A DNA stretch of 64,000 nucleotides from Bos javanicus. Its lineage: Eukaryota; Chordata; Mammalia; Artiodactyla; Bovidae. Positions within the stretch are counted from its first letter, which is position 1. Each line of letters begins with the position of its first letter. The notes under the pieces are model-generated. The model searched no databases. It saw only the letters and a list, made by a program, of their open reading frames with translations, and was not told where the DNA came from. This document shows positions 11,712 through 23,800 of the stretch, one piece after another. The stretch spans positions 310,001 through 374,000 of the forward strand of contig NW_026893682.1 in NCBI RefSeq assembly GCF_032452875.1, in the 5' to 3' direction. A program made the translations under genes and the position numbers.

Positions 11712-13032
11712 ACATGATCAGCGCATGATCAGTCACATGATCAGCGCCATTAAGTCACGTGATCACTACATGATAGTCATGTGATCAGTCCATGCTCAGT
11801 CACGGTATCAGTGCATGATCAGCCACGTGATCAGTGCATGATCTGTCACATGATTAGTGCATGATCATCCACGTGATCAGTGCATGGGCAGTCATGTGAT
11901 CAGTGCATGATATAGACGTGATAAGTGCATGATCAGTCTCGTGATCAGTGCATGATAGCCACGTGATCAGTGCATGATCAGTCACCTGAAGGGTGTATGA
12001 TCATTCACGTGACCTGTACATGGTAGCTACATGATCATTGCATGATCAGCCACGTGAGTAGTGCATGATAGCCACGTGATCAGTGCATGATCAGTCACGT
12101 GATCAGTGCATGATCAGTCATGTGACCAGTACATGGTAGCTGCGTGATCATGCATGATCAGCCACGTGATCAGTGCATGATAGCCACGTGATCAGTGCAT
12201 GATCAGTCACGTGATCAGTGCATGATCAGTCACGTGATCAGTGCATGATCAGCCACGTGATCAGTGCATGATAGCCACGTGATCAGTGCATGATCAGCCA
12301 CGTGATCAGTGCATGATCAGTCACGTGATCAGTGCATGATCAGTCACGTGATCAGTGCATGATAGCTACGTGATCAGTGCATGATCAGCCACGTGATCAG
12401 TGCATGATAGCCACGTGATCAGTGCATGATAGCCACGTGATCAGTGCATGATCAGTCACGTGATACGTGTGTGATCAGCCACGTGATCAGTGCATGACAG
12501 CCACGTGATCAGTGCATGATAGCCACGTGATCAGTGCATGATCAGTCACGTGATCATGTGTGATCAGCCACGTGATCAGTGCATGATCAGCCACGTGATC
12601 AGTGCATGATCAGTTACGTGATCAGTGCATGATCAGTCACGTGATCAGTGCATGGTAGCTACGTGATCAGTGCATGATCAGCCACGTGAGCAGTGCATGA
12701 TAGCCACGTGATCAGTGCATGATCAGCCACGTGATCAGTGCATGAGTGCCACGTGATCAGTGCATGATATGTCACGTGACAGGTGTGTGATCAGCCACGT
12801 GAACAGTGCATGTTCAGCCACGTGATCAGTGCATGATAGCCACGTGATCAGTGCATGATCAGTTACGTGAGCAGTGTATGATCAGCCACGTGATCAGTGC
12901 ATGGTCAGACACGTGAACAGTGTATGATCAGCCACGTGATCAGTGCATGATATCCAAGTGATCAGTGCATGATCATCACGTGATCAGTGTATGATCAGCC
13001 ACGTGAACAGTGCATGCTCAGTCACGTGATCT
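11712..13032. repeat. HOR segment with internal D deletion
   Basis: A runs from about 11842 (GATTAGTGC) to GTAGCTGCG about 12136, with CACCTGAAGGGTG at about 11983. B and C are homogenised (GATAGCTACGTG about 12361, GATACGTGTGTG about 12462). Near 12700-12740 the first half of D is missing: GTGAGCAGTGCATGATAG runs, within two monomers, into GAGTGCCACG. The same junction is at about 37.87-37.94 kb. Confidence 0.85.
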
Positions 13033-13297
13033 GGGCCTGCTGAGCTGCGTGATTACTGTCTGCTCATCTGCTTGACAATTGCCAGCTGAGCTGCACGATT
13101 CCTGCCTGTCATCTGCTTGACAATTGCCAGCTGTGCTGCGTAATTCCTGCCTGCTCAGCTGCTTGATTATTGCCAGCTGAGCAGCATGATTCCTCACACC
13201 TGAGTTCCATGATTATTGCCTGCTGACTGTTTGATTCGTGCCTACTCAGCTCTTTGTTTATTGCCTCCAGAGGCACATGATCAGTGTATGATAGCAA
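13033..13297 (-). repeat. Island E, copy 6
   Basis: CTGGGCC class with an intact minus-strand frame at 13109-13297. The segments on both sides match those around copy 17, 25,186 bp downstream. Confidence 0.9.
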
Positions 13298-14841
13298 ACA
13301 TGATCAGCGCATGATCAGTCACATGATCAGCGCCATTAAGTCACGTGATCACTACATGATAGTCATGTGATCAGTCCATGCTCAGTCACGGTATCAGTGC
13401 ATGATCAGCCACGTGATCAGTGCATGATGCCACGTGATCAGTGCATGATCAGTCACGTGATCAGTGCATGATCAGCCACGTGATCAGTGCATGATCAGCC
13501 ACGTGATCAGTGCATGATAGCCACGTGATCAGTGCATGATCAGTTACGTGATCAGTGCATGATCAGCCACGTGATCAGTGCATGATCAGTCACGTGATCA
13601 GTGCATGATCAGCCACGTGATCAGTGCATGATCAGTCACGTGATCAGTGCATGATCAGTCACGTGATCAGTGCATGATCAGCCACGTGATCAGTGCATGA
13701 TCAGCCACGTGATCAGTGCATGATCAGTCACGTGATCAGTGCATGATCAGTCACGTGATCAGTACATGGTAGCTACGTGATCATTGCATGATCAGCCACG
13801 TGATCAGTGCATGATAGCCACGTGATCAGTGCATGATAGCCACGTGATCAGTGCATGATCAGTCACGTGATACGTGTGTGATCAGCCACGTGATCAGTGC
13901 ATGATATCCACGTGATCAGTGCATGATCAGCCACGTGATCAGTGCATGATAGCCACGTGATCAGTGCATGATCAGTCACGTGATCATGTGTGATCAGCCA
14001 CGTGATCAGTGCATGATGAGCCACGTGATCAGTGCAGGATCAATTACGTGATCAGTGCATGATCAGTCTCGTGACCAATACATGGTTGCTACGTGACGTT
14101 GCATGATCAGCCACGTGAGCAGAACATGATAGCCACGTGGTCAGTGCATGATCAGTCACGTGATCAGTACATGATCAGTCACGTGAACAGTGCATGATCA
14201 TTTACGTGATCTTTGCATGATCAGTCACGTTGCCAGTATATGGTTGCTACGTGATCATTCCATGACGAGCCACGTGAGCAGTGCATGATAGCCACGTGAT
14301 GTGTGCATGAGTTACGTGAGAAGAGTATGATCAGCCACGTGATCAGTGCATGAGTGCCACGTGATCAGTGCATGATATGCCACGTGACAGGTGTGTCATC
14401 AGCCACGTGAACAGTGCATGTTCAGCCACGTGATCAGTGCATTATAGCCACGTGATCAGTGCATGATCAGTCACGTGATCAGTGCATGATCAGTTATGTG
14501 ATCACTGTATGTTCAGCCACGTGATCAGTGCATGATCAGCCACGTGATCAGTGCATGATCAGTCACGTGACCAGTACATGGTAGCTACGTGATCATTGCC
14601 TGATCAGCCACGTGATCAGTGCATGATAGCCACGGGATCAGTGCATGATAGCCACGTGATCAGTGCATGATCAGTCATGTGATACGTGTGTGATCAGCCA
14701 CGTGATCAGTGCATGATATCCACGTGATCAGTGCATGACAGTCACGTGATCAGTGCATGAGAGCCACGTGATCAGTGCATGACAGTCACGTGATCAGTGC
14801 ATGAGAGCCACGTGATCAGTGCATGCTCAGTCACGTGATCT
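13298..14841. repeat. HOR segment with repeated B/C before the island
   Basis: After F comes CATGATGCCACG (about 13425), shared with about 38.61 kb. Plain monomers follow, then C (GATACGTGTGTG about 13869), most of D (GATCATTTACG about 14205 to GATATGCC 14374), then a second B/C block (TTATGTGATCACTG about 14494, GATACGTGTGTG about 14681). That block joins the island directly at its GAGAGCCACG monomers, so the second D is lost. Confidence 0.82.
14737..14824. repeat. Tandem 44-bp dimer duplication
   Basis: The 44-bp pair GACAGTCACG...GAGAGCCACG starts at 14737 and repeats at 14781, just left of island 7. The same double pair starts at 25865 left of island 11, an offset of 11,128 bp. Confidence 0.88.
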
Positions 14842-15106
14842 GGGCCTGCTGAGCTGCGTGATTACTGTCTGCTCATCTGCTTGACAATTGCCAGCTGAGC
14901 TGCATGATTCCTGCCTGTCATCTGCTTGACAATTGCCAGCTGTGCTGCGTAATTCCTGCCTGCTCAGCTGCTTGATTATTGCCAGCTGAGCAGCATGATT
15001 CCTCACACCTGAGTTCCATGATTATTGCCTGCTGACTGTTTGATTCGTGCCTACACAGCTCTTTGTTTATAGCCTCCAGAGGCACATGATCAGTGTATGA
15101 TAGCAA
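14842..15106 (-). repeat. Island E, copy 7
   Basis: CTGGGCC class. Private changes are CTGCATGATTCC for CTGCACGATTCC and CTACACAGCTC for CTACTCAGCTC; the latter changes Ser to Cys in the frame 14918-15106. It shares TTTATAGCC with copies 8, 11 and 12; the other copies read TTTATTGCC. Confidence 0.9.
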
Positions 15107-16358
15107 ACATGATCAGCGCATGATCAGTCACATGATCAGAGACATTAAGTCACGTGATCACTACATGATAGTCATGTGATCAGTCCATGCTCTGTCACGG
15201 TATCAGTGCATGATCAGCCACGTGATCAGTGCATGATCTGTCACAAGATTAGTGTATGATCATCCAAGTGATCAGTGCACGGGCAGTCATGTGATCAGTG
15301 CATGATATAGACGTGAACAGTGCATGATCAGTCACGTGATCAGTGCATGATAGCCACGTGATCAGTGCATGATCAGTTATGTGATCAGTGTATGTTCAGC
15401 CACGTGATCAGTGCATGATCAGCCACATGATCAGTGCATGATCAATTACGTGATCAGTGCATGATCAGTCACGTGACCAGTACATGGTAGCTACGTGATC
15501 ATTGCCTGATCAGCCACGTGTCAGTGCATGATAGCCACGTGATCAGTGCATGATAGCCACGTGATCAGTGCATGATCAGTCATGTGATACGTGTGTGATC
15601 AGCCACGTGATCAGTGCATGATATCCATGTGATCAGTGCAAGACAGTCACGTGATCAGTGCATGAGAGCCACGTGATCAGTGCATGATCAGTCACGTGAT
15701 ACATGTGTGATCAGCCACGTGATCAGTGCATGATGAGCCACGTGATCAGTGCAGGATCAATTACGTGATCAGTGCATGATCAGTCACGTGACCAGTACAT
15801 GGTTGCTACGTGACTGTTGCATGATCAGCCACGTGAGCAGAACATGATAGCCACGTGGTCAGTGCATGATCAGTCACGTGATCAGTACATGATCAGTCAC
15901 GTGAACAGTGCATGATCATTTACGTGATCTTTGCATGATCAGTCACGTTGCCAGTATATGGTTGCTACGTGATCATTCCATGACGAGCCACGTGAGCAGT
16001 GCATGATAGCCACGTGATGTGTGCATGAGTTACGTGGGCAGTGTATGATCAGCCACGTGATCAGTGCATGAGTGCCACGTGATCAGTGCATGATATGTCA
16101 CGTTACAGGTGTGTGATCAGCCACGTGAACAGTGCATGTTCAGCCACGTGATCAGTGCATGATAGCCACGTGATCAGTGCATGATCAGTTACGTGAGCAG
16201 TGTATGATCAGCCACGTGATCAGTGCATGGTCAGACACGTGAACAGTGTATGATCAGCCACGTGATCAGTGCATGATATCCAAGTGAACAGTGCATGATC
16301 ATCAAGTGATCAGTGTATGATGAGCCACGGGAACAGTGCATGCTCAGTCACGTGATCT
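15107..16358. repeat. HOR segment, truncated A joined to B-C-D
   Basis: F carries CAGAGACATTAAG. A stops after GATATAGACG (about 15304) and goes into B at TTATGTGATCAG (about 15377). C (GATACGTGTGTG about 15586) and D (GATCATTTACG about 15914) follow. Diagnostic variants CCACGTGTCAGTG (15514) and GTGCAAGACAGTC (about 15635) recur 11,127-11,128 bp downstream. Confidence 0.87.
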
Positions 16359-16623
16359 GGGCCTGCTGAGCTGCGTGATTCCTGTCTGCTCATCTGCTTG
16401 ACAATTGCCAGCTGAGCTGCACGATTCCTGCCTGTCATCTGCTTGACACTTGCCAGCTGTGCTGCGTAATTCCTGCCTGCTCAGCTGCTTGATTATTGCC
16501 AGCTGAGCAGCATGATTCTTCACACCTGAGTTCCATGATTATTGCCTGCTGACTGTTTGATTCGTGCCTACTCAGCTCTTTGTTTATAGCCTCCAGAGGC
16601 ACATGATCAGTGTATGATAGCAA
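16359..16623 (-). repeat. Island E, copy 8
   Basis: CTGGGCC class and a TTTATAGCC carrier. Further changes are TTGACACTTGCC (Leu to Val in the frame 16435-16623), ATTCTTCACAC (silent), and GATTCCTGTC at the first unit, which copy 12 shares. Confidence 0.9.
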
Positions 16624-18337
16624 AAATGATCAGCGCATGATCAGTCACATGATCAGCGCCATTAAGTCACGTGATCACTACATGATAGTCATGTGATCAG
16701 TCCATGCTCAGTCACGGTATCAGTGCATGATCAGCCACGTGATCAGTGCATGATCTGTCACAAGATTAGTGCATGATCATCCACGTGATCAGTGCACGGG
16801 CAGTCATGTGGTCAGTGCATGATATAGACGTGAACAGTGCATGATCAGTCTCGTGATCAGTGCATGATAGCCACGTGATCAGTGCATGATCAGTCACCTG
16901 ATGGGTGTATGATCATTCACGTGACCTGTACATGGTAGCTACATGATCATTGCATGATCAGCCACGTGAGTAGTGCATGATAGCCACGTGATCACTGCAT
17001 GATCAGTCACGTGATGAGTGCATGTTCAGTCATGTGACCAGTACATGGTAGCCGCGTGATCATGGCATGATCAGCCAGGTGAGCAGTGCATGATAGCCAT
17101 GTGATCAGTGCATGAAAAGACACGAGATCAGTGCATGATCAGTCACGTGATCAGTGCATGATCAGCCACGTGATCAGTGCATGACCAGGCACGTGATCAG
17201 TGAATGTCCAGCCAAGTGATCAGTGCATGATAGCCACGTGATCAGTGCATGATCAGTCACGTGATCAGTGCATGATCAGTTATGTGATCAGTGTATGTTC
17301 AGCCACGTGATCAGTGCATGATCAGCCACATGATCAGTGCATGATCAATTACGTGATCAGTGCATGATCAGTCACGTGACCAGTACATGGTAGTTACATG
17401 ATCATTGCCTGATCAGCCACGTGATCAGTGCATGATAGCCACGTGATCAGTGCATGATAGCCACGTGATCAGTGCATGATCAGTCATGTGATACGTGTGT
17501 GATCAGCCACGTGATCAGTGAATGTTGAGCCATGTGATCAGTGCAGGATCAATTACGTGATCAGTGCATGATCAGTCACGTGACCAGTACATGGTTGCTT
17601 CGTGATCGTTGCATGATCAGCCACGTGAGCAGAGCATGATAGCCACGTGATCAGTGCATGATCAGTCACGTGATCAGTACATGGTCAGTCACCTGAAAAG
17701 TGCATGATCATTTACGTGATCAGTGCAGGATCAGTCACGTAAACAGTATATGGTAGCTACGTGATCATTCCATGCCGAGCCACGTGAGCAGTGCATGATA
17801 GCCACGTGATGTGTGCATCATCATTTACGTGAGCAGAGTATGATCAGCCACGTGATCAGTGCATGAGTGCCACGTGATCAGTGCATGATATGTCACGTGA
17901 CAGGTGTGTGATCAGTCACGTGATCAGTGCATGATCAGTCATGTGACCAGTACATGGTAGCTGCGTCATCATCGCATGATCAGCCACGTGAGCAGTGCAT
18001 GATAGCCACGTGATCAGTGCATGATCAGACACGAGATCAGTGCATGATCAGTCACGTGATCATTGCATGATCAGCCACGTGATCAGTGCATGACCAGGCA
18101 CGTGATCAGTGTATGTCCAGCCAAGTGATCAGTGCATGATAGCCACGTGATCAGTGCATGATCAGCCACGTGATCAGTGCATGATCAGCCACGTGATCAG
18201 TGCATGATCAGCCAAATGATAAGTGCATGATCAATTACGTGATCAGTGCATGATCAGCCACGTGATCAGTGCATGATCAATCACGTGATCAGTGTTTGAT
18301 CAGCCACGTGAACAGTGCATGCTCAGTCACGTGATCA
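16624..18337. repeat. HOR segment with a second A-to-B passage replacing late D
   Basis: A (about 16750-17080, including GTAGCCGCG), B (CCAGGCACG about 17185), a shortened C (GATACGTGTGTG about 17490, GTTGAGCC about 17523) and early D (GATCATTTACG about 17707 to ACAGGTGTGTG about 17900) are present. Then late A reappears (GTAGCTGCGTCATCATCGC about 17956) with a second B (about 18094). The segment ends with GTGTTTGATC (about 18291), a variant otherwise seen only before island 13. Confidence 0.82.
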
Positions 18338-18602
18338 GGGCCTGCTGAGCTGCGTGATTTCTGTCTGCTCATCTGCTTGACAATTGCCAGCTGAGCTGCA
18401 CTATTCCTGCCTGTCATCTGCTTGACAATTGCCAGCTGTGCTGCATAATTCCTGCCTGCTCAGGTGCTTGATTATTGCCAGCTGAGCAGCATGATTCCTC
18501 ACACCTGAGTTCCATGATTATTGCCTGCTGACTGTTTGATTCGTGCCTATTCAGCTCTTTGTTTATTGCCTCCAGAGGCACATGATCAGTGTATGATAGC
18601 AA
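18338..18602 (-). repeat. Island E, copy 9 (most diverged)
   Basis: CAGGGCC class. It carries several private changes: TGATTTCTGTC, CTGCACTATTCC, CTCAGGTGCTTG, CCTATTCAGCTC and the CTGCATAATT transition. Three alter the frame 18414-18602 (Ser to Asn, Ala to Pro, Thr to Met). This is the most changed of the 27 complete islands. Confidence 0.9.
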
Positions 18603-20536
18603 ACATGATCAGCACATGATCAGTCACATGATCAGCGCCATTAAGTCACGTGATCACTACATGATAGTCATGTGATCAGTCCATGCTCAGTCAGGGTATC
18701 AGTGCATGATCAGCCACGTGATCAGTGCATGATCTGTCACATGATTAGTGTATGATCACCCACGTGCTCAGTGCATGGGCAGTCATGTGATCAGTGCATG
18801 ATATACACGTGATCAGTGCATGATCAGTCTCATGGTCAGTGCATGATAGCCACGTGATCAGTGCATGATCAGTCACCTGATGGGTGTATGATCATTCACG
18901 TGACCTGAACATGGTAGCTACATGATCATTGCATGATCAGCCACGTGAGTAGTGCATGATAGCCACGTGATCACTGTATGATCAGTCACGTGATCAGTGC
19001 ATGGTCAGCCACGTGATCAGTGCATGACCAGGCACGTGATCAGTGTATGTCCAGCCAAGAGATCAGTGCATGATAGCCACATGATCAGTGCATGATCAGT
19101 CACATGATCAGTGCATGATCAGTTATGTTATCAGTGTATGATCAGCCACATGATCAGTCCATGATCAATTACGTGATCAGTGCATGATCAGTCACGTGAC
19201 CAGTACATGGTAGCTACGTGATCATTGCCTGATAAGCCACGTGATCAGTGCATGATAGCCACGTGATCAGTGCATGATAGCCACGTGATCAGTGCATGAT
19301 CAGTCATGTGATCAGTGCATGATCAGCCACGTGATCAGTGCATGATATCCACGTGGTCAGTGCATGACAGGCACGTGATCAGTGCATGATAGCCACGTGA
19401 TCAGTGCATGATCAGACACGAGATCAGTGCATGATCAGTCACGTGATCAGTGCATGATCAGCCACGTGATCAGTGCATGACCAGGCACGTGATCAGTGTA
19501 TGTCCAGCCAAGAGATCAGTGCATGATAGCTACATGATCAGTGCATGATCAGTCACATGATCAGTGCATGATCAGTTATGTGATCAGTGTATGATCAGCC
19601 ACATGATCAGTCCATGATCAATTATGTGATCAGTGCATGATCAGTCACGTGACCAGTACATGGTAGCTACGTGATCATTTCCTGATAAGCCACGTGATCA
19701 GTGCATGATAGCCACGTGATCAGTGCATGATAGCCACGTGATCAGTGCATGATCAGTCATGTGATACGTATGTGATCAGCCACGTGATCAGTGCATGATA
19801 TCCACGTGATCAGTGCATGACAGCCACGTGATAAGTGCTTGAGAGCCACGTGATCAGTGCATGATCAGTCACGTGATACATGTGTGATCAGCCACGTGAT
19901 CAGTGCATGATGAGCCATGTGATCAGTGCAGGATCAAGTACGTGATCAGTGCATGATCAGTCACGTGACCAGTACATGGTTGCTACGTGATCGTTGCATG
20001 ATCAGTACGTGAGCAGAGCATGATAGCCACGTGATCAGTGCATGATCAGTCACGTGATCAGTACATGATCAGTCACGTGAACAGTGCATGATCATTTACG
20101 TGATCTTTGCATGATCAGTCACGTTACCAGTATATGGTAGCTACGTGATCATTCCATGACGAGCCACGTGAGCAGTGCATGATAGCCACGTGATGTGTGC
20201 ATGATCATTTACGTGAGCAGAGTATTTTTAGCCACGTTATCAGTGCATGAGTGCCACGTGATCAGTGCATGTTATGTCACGTGACAGGTGTGTGATCAGC
20301 CACGTGAACAGTGCATGTTCAGCCACGTGATCAGTGCATGATAGCCACGTGATCAGTGCATGATCAGTTACGTGAGCAGTGTATGATCAGCCACGTGATC
20401 AGTGCATGGTCAGACACGTGAACAGTGTATGATAAGCCACGTGATCAGTGCATGATATCCAAGTATCAGTGCATGATCATCACGGGATCAGTGTATGATC
20501 AGCCACGTGAACAGTGTATGCTCAGTCACGTGATCA
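18603..20536. repeat. Near-complete HOR segment with duplicated B
   Basis: F has GATCAGCACATG and CAGGGTATCAG variants. A is complete to about 18960 (CCCACGTGCTCAG, CATGGTCAG are private). B appears twice (19028 and 19481). C (about 19755-19990) and D (GATCATTTACG about 20090) follow. CpG-decayed monomers (CCACATG, TTATGTG) are concentrated in the B copies. Confidence 0.87.
19028..19700. repeat. Local tandem duplication, about 453 bp
   Basis: CCAGGCACGTG at 19028 and at 19481 each lead into the same rare series: GTCCAGCCAAGAGATC, a CACATG monomer, TTATGT, then CAGTCCATGATCAATTA. The AAGAGATC variant occurs at these two places only, as far as I can see. The copies differ by a few bases (TTATGTTATC against TTATGTGATC). 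Confidence 0.85.
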
Positions 20537-20801
20537 GGGCCTGCTGAGCTGCGTGATTACTGTCTGCTCATCTGCTTGACAATTGCCGGCTGAGCTGCAC
20601 GATTCCTGCCTGTCATCTGCTTGACAATTGCCAGCTGTGCTGCGTAATTCCTGCCTGCTCAGCTGCTTGATTATTGCCAGCTGAGCAGCATGATTCCTCA
20701 CACCTGAGTTCCATGATTATTGCCTGCTGACTGTTTGATTCGTGCCTACTCAGCTCTTTGTTTATTGCCTCCAGAGGCACATGATCAGTGTATGATAGCA
20801 A
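20537..20801 (-). repeat. Island E, copy 10
   Basis: CAGGGCC class with one private change, TTGCCGGCTG, outside the frame 20613-20801, which is unchanged. It is followed by the longest island-free interval in the window. Confidence 0.9.
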
Positions 20802-23800
20802 ACATGATCAGCGCATGATCAGTCACATGATCAGAGACATTAAGTCACGTGATCACTACATGATAGTCATGTGATCAGTCCATGCTCAGTCACGGTATCA
20901 GTGCATGATCAGCCACGTGATCAGTGCATGACCAGGCACGTGAACAGTGTATGACCAGCCAAGTGATCAGTGCATGATAGCCACGTGATCAGTGCATGAT
21001 CAGTCACGTGATCAGTGCATGATCAGTTATGTGATCAGTGTATGATCAGCCACGTGATCAGTGCATGATCAGCCACATGATCAGTGCATGATCAATTACG
21101 TGATCAGTGCATGATCAGTCACGTGACCAGTGCATGGTAGCTACGTGATCATTGCCTGCTCAGCCACGTGATCAGTTCATGATAGCCACGTGATCAGTGC
21201 ATGAGAGCCACGTGATCAGTGCATGATCACTCATGTGATATGTGTGTGATCAGCCACGTGATCAGTGCATGATATCCACGTGATCAGTACATGATCAGTC
21301 ATGTGATCAGTGCATGATCATTTACGTGATCAGTGCATGATCAGTCACGTTACCAGTATATGGTTCCTACGTGATCATTCCATGACGAGCCACGTGAGCA
21401 GTGCATGATAGCCATGTGATGAGTGCATGAGTTACGTGAGCAGAGTATGATCAGCCACGTGATCAGTGCATGAGTGCCACGTGATCAGTGCATGATATGT
21501 CACGTGACAGGTGTGTGATCAGCCACGTGAACAGTGCATGTTCAGCCACGTGATCAGTGCATGATAGCCACGTGATCAGTGCATGATCAGTTACGTGATC
21601 AGTGTATGATCAGCCACGTGATCAGTGCATGGTCAGACACGTGAACAGTGCATGATCAGCCACGTGATCAGTGCACGGGCAGTCATGTGATCAGTGCATG
21701 ATATAGACGTGAACAGTGCATGATCAGTCTCGTGATCAGTGCATGATAGCCAAGTGATCAGTGCATGATCAGTCACCTGATGGGTGTATGATCATTCACG
21801 TGACATGTACATGGTAGCTACATGATCAGTGCATGATCAGCCACGTGATAGTGCATGATAGCCACGTGACCACTGCAGGATCAGTCACGTGATCAGTGCA
21901 TGATCAGTCATGTGACCAGTACATGGGAGCTGCGTGATCATGGCATGATCAGCCACGTGAGCAGTGCATGATAGCCACGTGATCAGTGCATGATCAGACA
22001 CGAGATCAGTGCATGATCAGTCACGTGATCAGTGCATGATCAGCCACGTGATCAGTGTGTGTCCAGCCAAGTGATCAGTGCATGATAGCCACGTGATCAG
22101 TGCATGATCAGTCACGTGATCAGTGCATGATCAGTTATGTGATCAGTGCATGATCAGCCACGTGATCAGTGCATGATCAGCCACATGATCAGTGCATGAT
22201 CAATTACGTGATCAGTGCATGATCAGTCACGTGACCAGTACATGGTAGCTACGTGATCATTGCCTGATAAGCCACGTGATCAGTGCATGATAGCCACGTG
22301 ATCACTGCATGATCAGCCACGTGATCAGTGCATGATCAGTCATGTGATAGTGTGTGATCAGCCACGTGATCAGTGCATGGTAGCCACGTGATCAGTGCAT
22401 GACCAGTCACCTGATGGGTGTATGATCATTCACGTGACCTGTACATGGTAGCTACCTGATCACTGCATGATCAGTCACGTGATCAGTGCATGATCAGTCA
22501 TGTGACCAGTACATGGTAGCTGCGTGATCATGGCATGATCAGCCACCTGAGCAGTGCATGATAGCCACGTGATCAGTGCATGATCAGACACGAGATCAGT
22601 GCATGATCAGTCACGTGATCACTGCATGATCAGCAACGTGATCAGTGCATGACCAGGCACGTGAACAGCGTATGTCCAGCCAAGTGATCAGTGCATGATA
22701 GCCACGTGATCAGTGCATGATCAGTCACGTGATCAGTGCATGATCAGTTATGTGATCAGTGTATGATCAGCCACGTGATCAGTGCATGATCAGTCACGTG
22801 ATCAGTGCATGATCAGTCATGTGACCAGTACATGGTAGCTGCGTGATCATGGCATGATCAGCCACCTGAGCAGTGCATGATAGCCACGTGATCAGTGCAT
22901 GATCAGACACGAGATCAGTGCATGATCAGTCACGTGATCACTGCATGATCAGCCACGTGATCAGTGCATGACCAGGCACGTGAACAGTGTATGACCAGCC
23001 AAGTGATCAGTGCATGATAGCCACGTGATCAGTGCATGATCAGTCACGTGATCAGTCCATGATCAGTTATGTGATCAGTGTATGATCAGCCACGTGATCA
23101 GTGCATGATCAGCCACATGATCAGTGCATGATCAATTACGTGATCAGTGCATGATCAGTCACGTGACCAGTACATGGTAGCTACGTGATCATTGCATGCT
23201 CAGCCACGTGATCAGTGCATGATAGCCACGTGATCAGTGCATGAGAGCCACGTGATCAGTGCATGATCACTCATGTGATATGTGTGTGATCAGCCACGTG
23301 TTCAGTGCATGATATCCACGTGATCAGTACATGATCAGTCATGTGAAGAGTGCATGATCATTTACGTGATCTTTGCATGATCAGTCACGTTACCAGTGTA
23401 TGGTTCCTACGTGATCATTCCATGACGAGCCACGTGAGCAGTGCATGATAGCCACGTGATCAGTGCATGAGTTACGTGAGCAGAGTGTGATCAGCCACGT
23501 GATCAGTGCATGAGTGCCACGTGATCAGTGCATGATAGTCACGTGACAGGTGTGTGATCAGCCACGTGAACAGTGCATGTTCAGCCACGTGATCAGTGCA
23601 TGATAGCCACGTGATCAGTGCATGTTCAGTTACGTGAGCAGTGTATGATCAGCCACGGGATCAGTGCATGGTCAGACACGAGAACAGTGTATGATCAGCC
23701 ACGTGATCAGTGCATGATATCCAAGTGATCAGTGCATGATCATTTATGTGATCAGTGTATGATCAGCCACGTGATCAGTGCATGACCAGGCACGTGATCA

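Larger units (their letters stand above)
18338..20801. repeat. Reference higher-order repeat (modules E-F-A-B-C-D-E)
   Basis: One of the most complete HOR copies. Island E is at 18338-18602 and shoulder F at 18603-18702. Module A runs from about 18730 (GATTAGTGTATG, CATGGGCAGTC) to about 18960. B starts at 19028 (CCAGGCACGTG) and recurs at 19481. C starts at about 19755 (GATACGTATGTG) and runs to the GGTTGCTACG monomer at about 19978. D follows to the next island at 20537. The same ordered markers recur between most islands, complete or with modules deleted. Module boundaries are my own and approximate. The natural HOR length is about 2.0-2.2 kb, judged from spacings of 1,973, 1,979, 2,108, 2,199 and 2,203 bp. 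Confidence 0.85.
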
